Assembly: GCF_026627445.1 (NCBI RefSeq)
Contig: NZ_JAPNLJ010000009.1
Location: 1 to 64,000 of the forward strand
Length of the DNA stretch: 64,000 nt
Direction: 5' to 3'
DNA from: Streptomyces sp. H27-H1
Lineage (GTDB): Bacteria; Actinomycetota; Actinomycetes; Streptomycetales; Streptomycetaceae
Shown here: piece after piece, positions 23,129-32,578 of the stretch
Position numbering within the stretch: the stretch's first letter is position 1
Layout: each line of letters opens with the position of its first letter
Translations under genes and position numbers: made by a program
Notes under the pieces: model-generated
Database searches by the model: none
Told to the model about the DNA's origin: nothing
Seen by the model: only the letters and a program-made list of their open reading frames with translations

Positions 23129-25603
23129 TCAGGGGGCTGCCGGTGGGGCGGGCGGCGGCGGGGATTCCGAGAGGAGGTGGGTGAGGAGGCGGATGGCGCC
23201 GCGTTTGTGCAGGGGGTCGTTGCCGTTGCCGCACTTGGGCGACTGGATGCAGGAGGGGCAGCCGGCCTCGCACTCGCAGGCGGCGATCGCGTCACGGGTC
23301 GCGGTGAGCCAGGCGCGGGCCGTGTGGAAGGCGCGCTCGGCGAAGCCGGCGCCGCCCGGGTGGCCGTCGTAGACGAAGACCGTCGGGAGGAGGGTGTCGG
23401 GATGCAGCGGGACGGAGACCCCGCCGATGTCCCAGCGGTCGCAGGTGGCGAAGAGCGGGAGCAGGCCGATGGAGGCGTGCTCGGCGGCGTGCAGGGCGCC
23501 GCCGAGGATCTCCGGATTGATCCGCGCCTCGTCGAGCTGGTCCTCGGTGACCGTCCACCACACGGCCCGGGTGCGCAGGGTGCGGGGCGGCAGGTCCAGT
23601 TTGGCCTCGCCGAGGACCTCGCCGGTGATCAGTTTGCGGCGCAGGTAGGAGACGACCTGGTGGGTGACCTCCACGGAGCCGAAGCAGAGCCTGCCCCGGC
23701 CCCAGGCGATCTCCGTCTCGGTCTCCAGGACGGAGATGGCGGTCGTATCGCGCGCCGTGGTGGAGAACGGCGGGTTGGCCTCCTCGACCAGGGCGACCGA
23801 GTCCTCCAGGTCCAGGTGCTTCACGAGGTACGTACGGCCCTGGTGGAGGTGGACGGCCCCGTCGTGGACGGCGGAGTGGGAGGCCTCCTCGTCGACCGTG
23901 CCCAGCAGCCGGCCCGTGGACGCCTCGACGATCTGGACCGGGCGGCCGCCGCCGCCCCGGATGTCGGTGAGGTCCGAGGCCCGTTCCCGGCGGGTCCAGT
24001 GCCAGGCCGTGGCCCGGCGGCGCAGCAGTTTCGCCGCCTCGAGCTGCGGGAGCAGCTCGCGCGCCGCGGGGCCGAACAGCTCGAGGTCCGGCTCCGTCAG
24101 CGGCAGCTCGGCCGCCGCCGCGCACAGGTGTGGGGCCAGGACGTACGGATTGTCGGGGTCCAGGACCGTGGCCTCCACCGGCTGCTGGAAGAGGGCCTCG
24201 GGGTGGTGGACCAGGTAGGTGTCCAGCGGGTCGTCGCGGGCGACCAGGATGGCCAGCGCGCCCTGGCCCGAGCGCCCGGCCCGCCCGGCCTGCTGCCACA
24301 GGGAGGCGCGGGTGCCCGGGTAGCCGGTGATCAGGACGGCGTCGAGGCCGGAGACGTCCACGCCCAGTTCCAGGGCGGTCGTCGCGGCCAGTCCGAGCAG
24401 GTCGCCGGAGTGCAGGGCCCGCTCCAGGGCACGGCGCTCCTCGGGCAGGTAGCCGCCGCGGTAGGCCGCGACCCGCCGGGGCAGTGAGCGGTCGACGGCG
24501 GCCAGCCGCTCCTGGGCGATCACCGCGATCAGCTCCGCGCCGCGCCGGGAGCGGACGAAGGCGACCGTACGGACGCCCTGGACGACCAGGTCGGTGAGGA
24601 GATCGGCGGTTTCGGCGGTGGCCGTACGGCGTACGGGTGCGCCCCGCTCGCCCTTGAGGTCGGTCAGGGGCGGTTCCCACAGGGCGAAGACGACCTCGCC
24701 GCGCGGGGAGGCGTCGTCGGCGACCTCCACCACCGGCAGGCCCGTCAGCCGGGACGCCGCGGTCGCCGGGTCGCTCGCGGTGGCGGAGGCCAGCAGGAAG
24801 ACGGGATCGGAGCCGTAGCGGGCGCACAGCCGGCGCAGCCGCCGCAGGACCTGGGCCACGTGGGAGCCGAAGACGCCCCGGTAGGTGTGGCACTCGTCGA
24901 TGACGACGTAGCGCAGGGCCCGCAGGAAGGAGGCCCAGCGCGGGTGGGCCGGGAGGATCCCGCGGTGCAGCATGTCGGGGTTGGTGAGGACGTAGTTGGC
25001 GTACTGGCGTACCCATTCCCGCTCCTCGAACGGGGTGTCGCCGTCGTACACGGCGGGCCGGACGGCGTTGCCGAGGGGGCCGGCCAGCTCCCGTACGGCG
25101 CGGCGCTGGTCGGCGGCCAGGGCCTTGGTCGGGGCCAGGTACAGGGCGGTCGTGCCGCGCCCGTTGGGGGCCTCGGCCCCGTTGGCGAGGGCGGAGAGCA
25201 CGGGTGCGAGGTAGGCCAGCGATTTGCCCGAGGCCGTGCCCGTGGCGACGACCACGGACTCCCCGTCGAGGGCGTGCTCGGCGACCCTGGCCTGGTGCTC
25301 CCACGGATGGTCGATCCCGGCTGCCGCAATCGCGGCCACGACATCAGTTCGGATGCGATCGGGCCAGACCGCATGACGACCCTCCCGAGGGGGCAAGTGC
25401 TCCGTATGGGTGATGCGCGCAGCTCGGGAAGACCCCCGTGACAGCCGGTCCAGGACCGTGCCGGGGGTGGGTCTGACGTCCTCGGGTGCCGTGGGCGGAC
25501 CGGGACGGTGAGTGTTGGCCATTGGAACCGAGTGTGTCACCGGCGTGCGGGACAATGGACCGAAGGCGTCGTGCGCGCCTGCCGGTAAGTGATTGAATGC
25601 CAT
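23129..25603 (-). CDS. DEAD/DEAH-box helicase with DUF1998 domain (MrfA/YprA type)
   Basis: The 824-residue product is an SF2 helicase with ATGTASGKSLAYLAPV (motif I), VIDECHTYRG (motif II), LASATASDP (motif III) and QQAGRAGRSGQG (motif VI). A four-cysteine cluster CECEAGCPSC...CGNGNDPLHK lies near the C-terminus, as in DUF1998 proteins. The related Bacillus MrfA takes part in repair of mitomycin damage. I use the ATG at 25603 (MAFNHLPAG) because this N-terminus agrees with my recollection of Streptomyces homologs. The frame is open farther upstream but overlaps bldG. It is divergent from bldG. Confidence 0.88.
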   Translation of the reverse strand: MAFNHLPAGAHDAFGPLSRTPVTHSVPMANTHRPGPPTAPEDVRPTPGTVLDRLSRGSSRAARITHTEHLPPREGRHAVWPDRIRTDVVAAIAAAGIDHPWEHQARVAEHALDGESVVVATGTASGKSLAYLAPVLSALANGAEAPNGRGTTALYLAPTKALAADQRRAVRELAGPLGNAVRPAVYDGDTPFEEREWVRQYANYVLTNPDMLHRGILPAHPRWASFLRALRYVVIDECHTYRGVFGSHVAQVLRRLRRLCARYGSDPVFLLASATASDPATAASRLTGLPVVEVADDASPRGEVVFALWEPPLTDLKGERGAPVRRTATAETADLLTDLVVQGVRTVAFVRSRRGAELIAVIAQERLAAVDRSLPRRVAAYRGGYLPEERRALERALHSGDLLGLAATTALELGVDVSGLDAVLITGYPGTRASLWQQAGRAGRSGQGALAILVARDDPLDTYLVHHPEALFQQPVEATVLDPDNPYVLAPHLCAAAAELPLTEPDLELFGPAARELLPQLEAAKLLRRRATAWHWTRRERASDLTDIRGGGGRPVQIVEASTGRLLGTVDEEASHSAVHDGAVHLHQGRTYLVKHLDLEDSVALVEEANPPFSTTARDTTAISVLETETEIAWGRGRLCFGSVEVTHQVVSYLRRKLITGEVLGEAKLDLPPRTLRTRAVWWTVTEDQLDEARINPEILGGALHAAEHASIGLLPLFATCDRWDIGGVSVPLHPDTLLPTVFVYDGHPGGAGFAERAFHTARAWLTATRDAIAACECEAGCPSCIQSPKCGNGNDPLHKRGAIRLLTHLLSESPPPPAPPAAP

Positions 25604-25684
25604 CGCGGCAGCCAATCCCTCTCCTACCTCCGGGTAGGGAGGCCCCTGGGGGGCGCCGCTCGATAGCAAGGTGCTGGAGGATCC

Positions 25685-26026
25685 GTGGACCTGTCCCTGT
25701 CGACTCGCACTGTCGGCGACCGTACGGTCGTGGAGGTCGGTGGCGAGATTGATGTGTATACCGCGCCCAAGCTGCGCGAGCAGTTGGTCGAGTTGGTGAA
25801 CGACGGCAGCTACCACTTGGTTGTCGACATGGAGCGAGTGGACTTCCTCGACTCCACCGGGCTTGGTGTGCTCGTGGGAGGCCTCAAGCGCGTCCGCGCG
25901 CACGAGGGCTCGCTGCGTCTGGTGTGCAACCAGGAGCGCATCCTGAAGATCTTCCGAATCACCGGTCTGACCAAGGTGTTTCCGATCCACACGTCGGTGG
26001 AAGACGCAGTCAGCGCCACCGACTGA
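25685..26026 (+). CDS. bldG: Anti-sigma factor antagonist BldG
   Basis: BldG is needed for aerial hyphae and antibiotic production in S. coelicolor. The 113-residue product is a STAS-domain protein of the SpoIIAA type, with the phospho-acceptor in [11 protein letters not shown] (Ser57). Length and sequence match S. coelicolor BldG almost exactly. It starts at a GTG behind GGAGG. The anti-sigma partner gene follows about 100 bases later, as in S. coelicolor. Activity is controlled by phosphorylation of Ser57 by a cognate anti-sigma kinase. Confidence 0.97.
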   Translation: MDLSLSTRTVGDRTVVEVGGEIDVYTAPKLREQLVELVNDGSYHLVVDMERVDFLDSTGLGVLVGGLKRVRAHEGSLRLVCNQERILKIFRITGLTKVFPIHTSVEDAVSATD

Positions 26027-26127
26027 CGGCGCTCGGCGGCGAAACGGCCGAAGATGGAGCGGGGGGTACCGGGCCACACGCGGTCCGGGCCCCTGTAAGG
26101 CACGCCCGTAGTCCGAGGGGGACGCGC

Positions 26128-26568
26128 ATGGCCACCGTTGAACTGCGCTTCAGCGCCCAGCCCGAACACGTCCGGACGGCCCGCCTGGTCGCGGCCGCCG
26201 TGGCGCGCCGGGCCGGTGTGGAGGAAGCCGTCCTCGACGAGGTCCGCCTCGCCGTGGGCGAGGCCTGTTCGCGCGCCGTCGGACTACATCACAGCAACGG
26301 GCTGACCGCGCCCGTCCGGGTGGTGCTGACCGATGAGGAGAAAGTCTTCTCCATCGAGGTCAGCGACGAAGTACCCGGACCGGCCGGTGGTCCGGCTGTC
26401 GCCGTGCCCGGAATCGACGCCGTCCTGGACCCCGACATCGAGGGCGAGGACGAGATGGGCCTGGCCGTGATCAGCGGCCTGGTCGACGACGTCGAGGTCA
26501 TCAGCGGGGAGAGCGGCGGGACCATCCGGATGAGCTGGCCCGTGTCCGGGATTTCCGAACTGCCATAG
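26128..26568 (+). CDS. Anti-sigma factor, RsbW/SpoIIAB-like (BldG partner)
   Basis: The 146-residue product follows bldG and belongs to the histidine-kinase-like ATPase family of anti-sigma factors. Residues near 38-52 (LDEVRLAVGEACSRAV) correspond to the N-box. The usual asparagine position (E-A-x-x-N-A) is arginine here. The downstream G-box region reads DEMGLAVISGLVDDV. The S. coelicolor counterpart is SCO3548 (ApgA), described as a BldG partner. The altered N-box suggests weak or no kinase activity, or a different mode of binding. Confidence 0.88.
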   Translation: MATVELRFSAQPEHVRTARLVAAAVARRAGVEEAVLDEVRLAVGEACSRAVGLHHSNGLTAPVRVVLTDEEKVFSIEVSDEVPGPAGGPAVAVPGIDAVLDPDIEGEDEMGLAVISGLVDDVEVISGESGGTIRMSWPVSGISELP

Positions 26569-26991
26569 TCGTAGAGCGGTAGCGGGCGGCTCCGGCCGTC
26601 TGCCCGGCCGCCCGGCCGCCCCGGCCTTCAGTCCGCCCAGCCGTCCGACAGCCCGGCCGTTCGTGTCCGCCGGGTGGCTATGCCGCCGGGCGGGGCTTCG
26701 TGCTGCCCTGCGGGCCCTCGGAATCGCCCGGTGGGCTCTCGGATCGCCCTGCGGGTCGTCGGTAGTCCTTGGGGTTCGCCCGGGTGGGTCCAGCGCGTCC
26801 CGTGGGCGACTTCCGATGGTGTCCGGCCGGGCCGTGTGCTCCCGGTCGGTCTCCGTCGCTGTCGGTTCTCGGAGCCGGCCCGCCTGGCGACGGGGGACCG
26901 GGCGGGTGCCGGTAAGGCGTGGAAGTGCCGAGTGCGTGTGCCCCGGTGATGTTCCGCCGCGCGGGTGCCGACGTATCTTCTGATCTTATTC

Positions 26992-27016
26992 AAGGCCCTG
27001 CCGAGCAGGGCCTTTC
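26992..27016. terminator. Hairpin terminator
   Basis: Perfect nine-base arms AAGGCCCTG (26992-27000) and CAGGGCCTT (27006-27014) enclose a CCGAG loop, followed by TCG. The left flank is AT-rich (CTTATTC), so it could act in both directions. It probably ends the bldG transcription unit. Confidence 0.65.
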
Positions 27017-27173
27017 GTATGCCCGTAGATCGATTCCGTGATCATTTTCCGTGGGTTTTCCGGATCGGCGGTCAGGCGTCAATGCCTTTGCCCCGTTACT
27101 ACTTTCGGGGGTAATGGAGTGACCGGATCTATTGGTGAGGAGCAAGTGCAGGCCAATTCCGTTTCCTGCGCAC

Positions 27174-27202
27174 TGTTTTGATCGGGTCGCGCTCCCTACA
27201 AT
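27174..27202 (+). promoter_or_regulatory. Candidate hppA promoter
   Basis: TGTTTT (27174-27179) and TACAAT (27197-27202) are 17 bases apart. The predicted start near 27209 leaves a short leader with AAGGAGG directly before the ATG at 27241. The -10 box is good and the -35 box weak, as is common in Streptomyces. Confidence 0.45.
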
Positions 27203-27240
27203 CCGTCCACATCTTGAGCTCATCGCGTCAAGGAGGACGA

Positions 27241-29652
27241 ATGACGGGGCTCTTCACCCCTATCGCGCCCGGTCGCACCACTGACCTGGCATCAGCAGTA
27301 CTCACGGATGACAATCGGCTCATCGTGATCGTCATCGCGGCCGTGGCCGTGGCCGCGCTCGTCGTCGCGCAGATCCTGGTCCGCCAGGTCCTCGCCGCCG
27401 ACGAGGGAACCGACTCGATGAAGGAGATCGCCGCCGCGGTCCAGGAAGGCGCCAACGCCTACCTCGGCCGGCAGCTGCGCACGCTCGCCGTCTTCGCCGT
27501 GGTCGTGTTCTTCCTGCTGTTCCTGCTCCCCGCCGACGACTGGACGCAGCGGGCCGGACGTTCCGCCTTCTTCCTCGTCGGCGCCCTCTTCTCGGCCGCC
27601 ACCGGCTACTTCGGCATGCGCCTCGCAGTCCGTGCCAACGTCCGTGTCGCCGCTGCGGCGCGCGAGGCCACGCCCGCCGAGGGCGAGCCCGCCAAGGACC
27701 TGACCGAGGTCTCTCACAAGGCCATGCGGATCGCGTTCCGCACCGGCGGCGTGGTGGGCATGTTCACCGTCGGCCTCGGCCTGCTCGGCGCTTCCTGCGT
27801 CGTGCTCGTCTACGCCGCCGACGCCCCCAAGGTCCTTGAGGGCTTCGGACTCGGCGCCGCGCTCATCGCGATGTTCATGCGTGTCGGAGGCGGCATCTTC
27901 ACCAAGGCCGCCGACGTCGGCGCCGACCTGGTCGGCAAGGTCGAGCAGGGCATTCCGGAGGACGACCCGCGCAATGCCGCGACCATCGCCGACAACGTGG
28001 GCGACAACGTCGGAGACTGTGCGGGAATGGCCGCCGACCTCTTCGAGTCGTACGCCGTCACCCTCGTGGCGGCCCTCATCCTCGGCAAGGCCGCCTTCGG
28101 CGACCTGGGCCTGGCCTTCCCGCTGATCGTCCCCGCCATCGGGGTCGTCACCGCGATGATCGGCATCTTCGCGGTCTCCCCGCGACGCACCGACCGCAGC
28201 GGAATGACCGCCATCAACCGCGGTTTCTTCATCTCCGCCGCCATCTCGCTGGTCCTCGTCGCGATCGCCGTCTACGCGTACCTGCCGGGCACCTACAAGG
28301 AGCTCGTCGGCGTCGATGACGCCGCGATCTCCGGGCACTCCGGTGACCCGCGGATCCTGGCGCTGGTCGCCGTCGCCATCGGCATCGTGCTCGCGGCCCT
28401 GATCCAGCAGCTCACCGGCTACTTCACCGAGACCAACCGGCGTCCCGTCCGGGACATCGGCAAGTCCTCCCTCACCGGCGCCGCCACCGTCATCCTCGCG
28501 GGGATCTCCGTGGGCCTGGAGTCCGCCGTCTACACGGCGCTGCTCATCGGCCTCGGCGTGTACGGGGCGTTCCTGCTCGGCGGCACCTCGATCATGCTGG
28601 CGCTCTTCGCCGTGGCACTGGCCGGTACCGGCCTGCTCACCACCGTCGGCGTCATCGTCGCCATGGACACCTTCGGCCCGGTCTCGGACAACGCCCAGGG
28701 CATCGCGGAGATGTCCGGGGACGTCGAAGGCGCCGGCGCGCAGGTGCTGACCGACCTGGACGCGGTGGGCAACACCACCAAGGCCATCACCAAGGGCATC
28801 GCGATCGCCACCGCCGTACTCGCGGCGGCCGCGCTCTTCGGCTCGTACAACGACGCCATCGCGAACGCGGTCAAGGACGTCGGCGCCAAGGCCGGGGAGA
28901 TGAACCTCAGCCTGGACATCGCGCAGCCCAACAACCTGGTCGGGCTGATCCTGGGCGCGGCCGTCGTGTTCCTGTTCTCCGGCCTCGCCATCAACGCCGT
29001 CTCCCGGTCGGCCGGCGCGGTGGTCTACGAGGTGCGACGGCAGTTCCGCGAGCACCCCGGGATCATGGACTACACCGAGAAGCCCGAGTACGGGCGCGTC
29101 GTGGACATCTGCACCAAGGACGCGCTGCGCGAACTCGCCACGCCCGGGCTGCTCGCCGTCCTCACCCCGATCGCGGTCGGGTTCTCGCTCGGGGTCGGCG
29201 CGCTGGGATCCTTCCTGGCCGGCGCCATCGGCACCGGCACCCTGATGGCGGTGTTCCTCGCCAACTCCGGTGGTGCGTGGGACAACGCGAAGAAGCTCGT
29301 CGAGGACGGGCACCACGGCGGCAAGGGCAGTGCCGCCCACGAGGCGGTCGTCATCGGCGACACGGTCGGCGACCCCTTCAAGGACACCGCGGGTCCCGCC
29401 ATCAACCCGCTGCTCAAGGTCATGAACCTGGTGGCCCTGCTGATCGCTCCGGCGATCGTGCAGTTCAGCTACGGGGCGGACGCCAGCGCGACGGTGCGTG
29501 CGATCGTCGCGATCCTCGCCATCGGCGTCATCGTCGGCGCGGTGTACGTCTCCAAGCGCCGCGGCATCACCGTGGGCGACGACGAGGCGGACGAGGGCGC
29601 CACCGCGGAGCGGGTGGCGCAGCCCGGCGACCCGGCGGCGGTCTCCTCCTGA
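27241..29652 (+). CDS. hppA: H+-translocating membrane pyrophosphatase
   Basis: This integral membrane enzyme hydrolyses pyrophosphate and pumps protons out of the cytoplasm. The 803-residue product has about 16 hydrophobic spans, the substrate signature ADVGADLVGKVEQGIPEDDP, the NVGDNVGDCAGMAADLFE motif and the C-terminal GDTVGDPFKDTAGP repeat. The determinant GNTTKAITKG has lysine where K+-dependent enzymes have alanine, so this is the K+-independent, proton-pumping class. Length is near the S. coelicolor enzyme (SCO3547). The start ATG has AAGGAGG upstream. A strong terminator follows. Confidence 0.97.
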   Translation: MTGLFTPIAPGRTTDLASAVLTDDNRLIVIVIAAVAVAALVVAQILVRQVLAADEGTDSMKEIAAAVQEGANAYLGRQLRTLAVFAVVVFFLLFLLPADDWTQRAGRSAFFLVGALFSAATGYFGMRLAVRANVRVAAAAREATPAEGEPAKDLTEVSHKAMRIAFRTGGVVGMFTVGLGLLGASCVVLVYAADAPKVLEGFGLGAALIAMFMRVGGGIFTKAADVGADLVGKVEQGIPEDDPRNAATIADNVGDNVGDCAGMAADLFESYAVTLVAALILGKAAFGDLGLAFPLIVPAIGVVTAMIGIFAVSPRRTDRSGMTAINRGFFISAAISLVLVAIAVYAYLPGTYKELVGVDDAAISGHSGDPRILALVAVAIGIVLAALIQQLTGYFTETNRRPVRDIGKSSLTGAATVILAGISVGLESAVYTALLIGLGVYGAFLLGGTSIMLALFAVALAGTGLLTTVGVIVAMDTFGPVSDNAQGIAEMSGDVEGAGAQVLTDLDAVGNTTKAITKGIAIATAVLAAAALFGSYNDAIANAVKDVGAKAGEMNLSLDIAQPNNLVGLILGAAVVFLFSGLAINAVSRSAGAVVYEVRRQFREHPGIMDYTEKPEYGRVVDICTKDALRELATPGLLAVLTPIAVGFSLGVGALGSFLAGAIGTGTLMAVFLANSGGAWDNAKKLVEDGHHGGKGSAAHEAVVIGDTVGDPFKDTAGPAINPLLKVMNLVALLIAPAIVQFSYGADASATVRAIVAILAIGVIVGAVYVSKRRGITVGDDEADEGATAERVAQPGDPAAVSS

Positions 29653-29698
29653 GACGGGGACCGCGGGCCTGACTCGGCCCGACTCGACCGTACGCCCG

Positions 29699-29744
29699 AA
29701 AGGCGGACGGGGGGCGCGGACTGACGCGCCGTCCGTCCGCCTTT
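29699..29744. terminator. Terminator after hppA
   Basis: Twelve-base perfect arms AAAGGCGGACGG (29699-29710) and CCGTCCGCCTTT (29733-29744) enclose a GC-rich loop that can itself pair (GGCGCG/CGCGCC). T-rich sequence follows. The A-run before the first arm allows function on the other strand too. Confidence 0.75.
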
Positions 29745-29805
29745 GCGTTTCCCCGTGGGTGGGCGTGTATCTTCCGGGCCGAGAGCCTTCGAAGGGACCA
29801 ATCCG

Positions 29806-30372
29806 GTGAACAAGAAGCTTGCGGCCGCGGTATCGGGCGCTGCGGTGCTGATGCTCGTCCTGTCCGGCTGCGGCGGGGACGACGGCGACAAGAAGACCGA
29901 CGCCTGGGCCAAGAAGGTCTGCGACAGCTGGCAGCCCGAGCTGAAGAAGATCGAGCAGGCCAACTCCGACATCAAGCGGGTGGCGACCGAGAGCAGCAAG
30001 CCCGAGGAGGTCCAGTCGACCGATTCGGCGGCCTTCGGGACCATGTCCGAGTCGTACAAGGCGATGGGTACGGCCCTCACGGGCGCGGGTGTTCCGCCGG
30101 TCAAGGACGGCGAGAAGACCCAGGCCGCCGCGGTCATGGGCTTCGAGTCGACGGCGCAGGGTTACGCCACGCTGAAGACGAAGATGGACGCCCTCGACGC
30201 GAAGGACCAGGGCAAGTTCGCCGAGGGCCTCAAGGACGTGGCGAGCGGCCTCGAGGAAGCCACCAAGGGCGGCAAGGAAGCGCTCGACCAGCTCAAGTCG
30301 GGCGGTCTGGACAAGGCGATGAACGGGCAGAAGGGCTGCCAGGTGACGACTCCGTCACCGGCGAACTCCTAG
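29806..30372 (+). CDS. Secreted small lipoprotein
   Basis: The 188-residue product starts at a GTG and has a signal peptide (VNKKLAAAVSGAAVLMLVL) with lipobox LSGC, so it should be lipid-anchored on the outside. The mature part is helical and lysine/alanine-rich (DAWAKKVCDSWQPELKKIEQ), with a conserved C-terminal cysteine pairing option (GCQVTT). Streptomyces carries this gene next to hppA (SCO3546 in S. coelicolor), with no known role. Terminators follow. Confidence 0.82.
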   Translation: MNKKLAAAVSGAAVLMLVLSGCGGDDGDKKTDAWAKKVCDSWQPELKKIEQANSDIKRVATESSKPEEVQSTDSAAFGTMSESYKAMGTALTGAGVPPVKDGEKTQAAAVMGFESTAQGYATLKTKMDALDAKDQGKFAEGLKDVASGLEEATKGGKEALDQLKSGGLDKAMNGQKGCQVTTPSPANS

Positions 30373-30379
30373 CGCGCAC

Positions 30380-30440
30380 CGCCGCCTTGCGGGCGGCGCA
30401 GCACGAACCGGGCGGCCGGGATCCTTCGGGACCCCGGCCG
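30380..30440 (+). terminator. Two tandem hairpins after the lipoprotein gene
   Basis: The first hairpin has CGCCGCC (30380-30386), loop TTGC and GGCGGCG (30392-30398). The second has CGGCCGGGATCC (30413-30424), a TTCG tetraloop and GGACCCCGGCCG (30429-30440) with one mismatch. Neither has a U-tract, as is usual in Streptomyces. Together they should end transcription before the methyltransferase gene. Confidence 0.65.
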
Positions 30441-30637
30441 CTCCGGCGTGTGCCGGAGGCGCGGCGGGCCACGGGCGCGACGGCCCCGACGACCGTGCAC
30501 GCCGTACGGAACTGCGCCCGGCCGGGGCCCGGCCCCGGGGTGCGACGCCCGGGCGGGAGCTCGCGGGGGGCGACGGGCGCCCACGCCGAAGGCCGTGGGG
30601 CGCGGGCAATGACGGCGGCAGCGGCCACAATGGGCGG

Positions 30638-32197
30638 GTGAGTACCACCAGCCTTCCCTCCGGTCTGCCCGCCCGCCTCCCCTCGTCGGCCCGCGCGGCC
30701 GAGCTCCGCGCCGCGCTGCTCGCCGCGGGCTTCACCGCCGACGGACTGCTCGACCTGCTCGGCGCCCCGGCGTACGCCGCGCTGGCCCGCAGCGAGACGG
30801 TCCCCGCCCTGCGCGCCACGCGCAACCATGGCGACGGGCCGCTCGCCGGCCTGACCCGGCTGTTCCTGCTGCGGCAGCCGGTGCCGTACGTGCACGCCGC
30901 GGCCGCCCTGCCCGTGGACACGGCGCTGGCCGACGGCTGGCTGCGGCGCGAGGGCGATGAGGTGCACGCCACCGTGGACGTACGCCCGTACGGAGGTCCG
31001 GACGGCGAGGACTGGTTCATCGTCTCCGACCTCGGCTGCGCCGTCGGCGGGGCCGGCGGCATCGGCAGCCGTGAGGAGGGCGTGGTCCTCGGAGTGGGCG
31101 GCGCCTCCACCACCCTGGCCGGGATCACCGTGCGCACACCGGTCGGTTCAGCCCTCGACGTCGGCGCCGGATCCGGGATCCAGGCGCTGCACGCCGCCCA
31201 GCACGCCACCCGGGTCACAGCGACCGACGTCAACCCCCGGGCCCTGGAATTCACCCGGTTGACGCTGGCGTTGTCGGGGGCCCCGGAGGCCGAGCTGCTC
31301 ACCGGGTCGCTGTTCGAGCCGGTCGGCGAGGCCACGTACGACCTGATCGTGTCGAATCCGCCCTTCGTGATCTCACCCGGGGCCCGGCTGACGTACCGGG
31401 ACGGCGGGATGGACGGCGACGACCTGTGCCGGACCCTGGTCCAGGAGGCCGGGGCCCGGCTCAACCAGGGCGGATACGCGCAGTTCCTGGGCAACTGGCA
31501 GCACGTGGACGGCGAGGACTGGCACGACCGGGTACGGGCCTGGGTGCCGCGCGGCTGCGATGCCTGGATCGTGCAGCGTGACGTACAGGACGTGACGCAG
31601 TACGCGGAGCTGTGGCTGCGCGACGCGGGCGACCACCGCGCCGACCCCGCCGAGTACGAACGGCTGTACGAGGACTGGCTGGACGAGTTCGAAGTCAGCA
31701 GGACCAAGGCGGTCGGCTTCGGCTGGATCACGCTGCGGCGCAGCGACGCGGCCGAGCCCTCGATCGTGGTCGAGGAGTGGCCGCACTCGGTGGAGCAGCC
31801 GCTCGGGGAGGCCGTAGTCGCCCACTTCGCGCGACAGGACTACCTGCGCGACCACGATGACGCGGCCCTGCTCGCGGGCTACTTCCAGCTGACCGAGGAG
31901 GTCGTGCAGGAGCAGGTCGGGGCGCCCGGCGCGGAGGATCCGGAACACGTCGTGCTCCGGCAGAACCGGGGCATGCGGCGCGCCACCAAGGTCGACACGG
32001 TCGGGGCCGGCTTCGCCGGGGTGTGTGACGGATCACTGAGCGCGGGGCGGATTCTGGACGCCATCGCCCAGTTGGTGGAGGAGGACCCGGTGGTCCTGCG
32101 GGACCGCACGCCCGAGGCGATCCGGATGCTGGTGGAGCAGGGGTTCCTGGAGCCGGTGACGGTGACGGTGGTGGAATCGGGAGCGGCGGGGGAGTAG
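30638..32197 (+). CDS. SAM-dependent methyltransferase, PrmC/small-domain type
   Basis: The 519-residue product has an N-terminal helical domain, then the SAM-binding motif ALDVGAGSGIQAL (about residue 170), TDVNPRALEF, and the NPPF motif (SNPPFVISPG, near residue 245), which marks enzymes that methylate amide or exocyclic amine nitrogens. A C-terminal region of about 200 residues is conserved in Streptomyces but unknown. Substrate could be a ribosomal or release-factor glutamine or rRNA. The GTG start has GGGCG upstream. It corresponds by order to SCO3545. Confidence 0.85.
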   Translation: MSTTSLPSGLPARLPSSARAAELRAALLAAGFTADGLLDLLGAPAYAALARSETVPALRATRNHGDGPLAGLTRLFLLRQPVPYVHAAAALPVDTALADGWLRREGDEVHATVDVRPYGGPDGEDWFIVSDLGCAVGGAGGIGSREEGVVLGVGGASTTLAGITVRTPVGSALDVGAGSGIQALHAAQHATRVTATDVNPRALEFTRLTLALSGAPEAELLTGSLFEPVGEATYDLIVSNPPFVISPGARLTYRDGGMDGDDLCRTLVQEAGARLNQGGYAQFLGNWQHVDGEDWHDRVRAWVPRGCDAWIVQRDVQDVTQYAELWLRDAGDHRADPAEYERLYEDWLDEFEVSRTKAVGFGWITLRRSDAAEPSIVVEEWPHSVEQPLGEAVVAHFARQDYLRDHDDAALLAGYFQLTEEVVQEQVGAPGAEDPEHVVLRQNRGMRRATKVDTVGAGFAGVCDGSLSAGRILDAIAQLVEEDPVVLRDRTPEAIRMLVEQGFLEPVTVTVVESGAAGE

Positions 32198-32380
32198 GGC
32201 CGAGGCAGGCCGTGCGCCGACGCGCCCCGGCACCGTCGGGCGGCCGGGGAGTCGGCTTGTCGGCCCGTCGGCCCCAGGATGTAACCCCGGGTTCGTCTGG
32301 TGTCTCCTCCCGGCTGGAATGCTCCGGTCATCGGGATCCGGGGGGATCCCGGGAGCGGCCCAGGGGATGTGGGGAACGGC

Positions 32381-32578
32381 ATGGAAAACGGTCCGGCGAT
32401 CTTCGCGGCGGCCGTTTTCCTGCTGTTCGGGGCCGCTCTGCTGGCCTGGACGGGGGCGCGCGCCCCACGAGGCGCGCCGGTGGCCGAGGGCGTGCGCCCC
32501 GTCGTGGCCGTACCGCTGGCACTGCTCGCCGGCGGGGTGTCGCTGGGCCTCGGGGTCTGGTGCCTCGGAGGGCTGTGA
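32381..32578 (+). CDS. Small two-span membrane protein
   Basis: The ATG at 32381 follows GGGGAAC and gives 65 residues: MENGPAIFAAAVFLLFGAAL forms one membrane helix, a loop with APRGAPVAEGV follows, then a second helix (VPLALLAGGVSLGLGVWCL). By position it matches the small SCO3544-like gene between the methyltransferase gene and topA. Function is unknown. The in-frame extension upstream has no ribosome site. Confidence 0.7.
   Translation: MENGPAIFAAAVFLLFGAALLAWTGARAPRGAPVAEGVRPVVAVPLALLAGGVSLGLGVWCLGGL

Larger units (their letters stand above)
26569..27240. other. Long intergenic region between anti-sigma gene and hppA
   Basis: No credible gene is seen in these 672 bases. The first part is a very GC-rich CGGCCGCCC tract followed by CGGxxCxCGG-like repeats. 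Short frames here are arginine- and proline-rich and lack ribosome sites. A terminator lies at 26992-27016. An hppA promoter candidate and a clear AAGGAGG ribosome site lie near the right end. Confidence 0.7.

Noticed and set aside
20133..23273. Very long minus-strand frame opposite the tad genes
   Set aside because: It is arginine- and proline-rich, typical of antisense to GC-rich genes, and every tad gene opposite has clear family motifs.
26663..26983. Plus-strand 106-codon frame in the bldG-hppA gap
   Set aside because: No ribosome site, biased Arg/Gly/Ser composition, and overlapping frames on both strands, so it is probably non-coding.
27292..29340. Long minus-strand frame opposite hppA
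   Set aside because: Composition (Gly, Asp, Glu, Val repeats) is the mirror of membrane codons; the pyrophosphatase is unmistakable on the plus strand.
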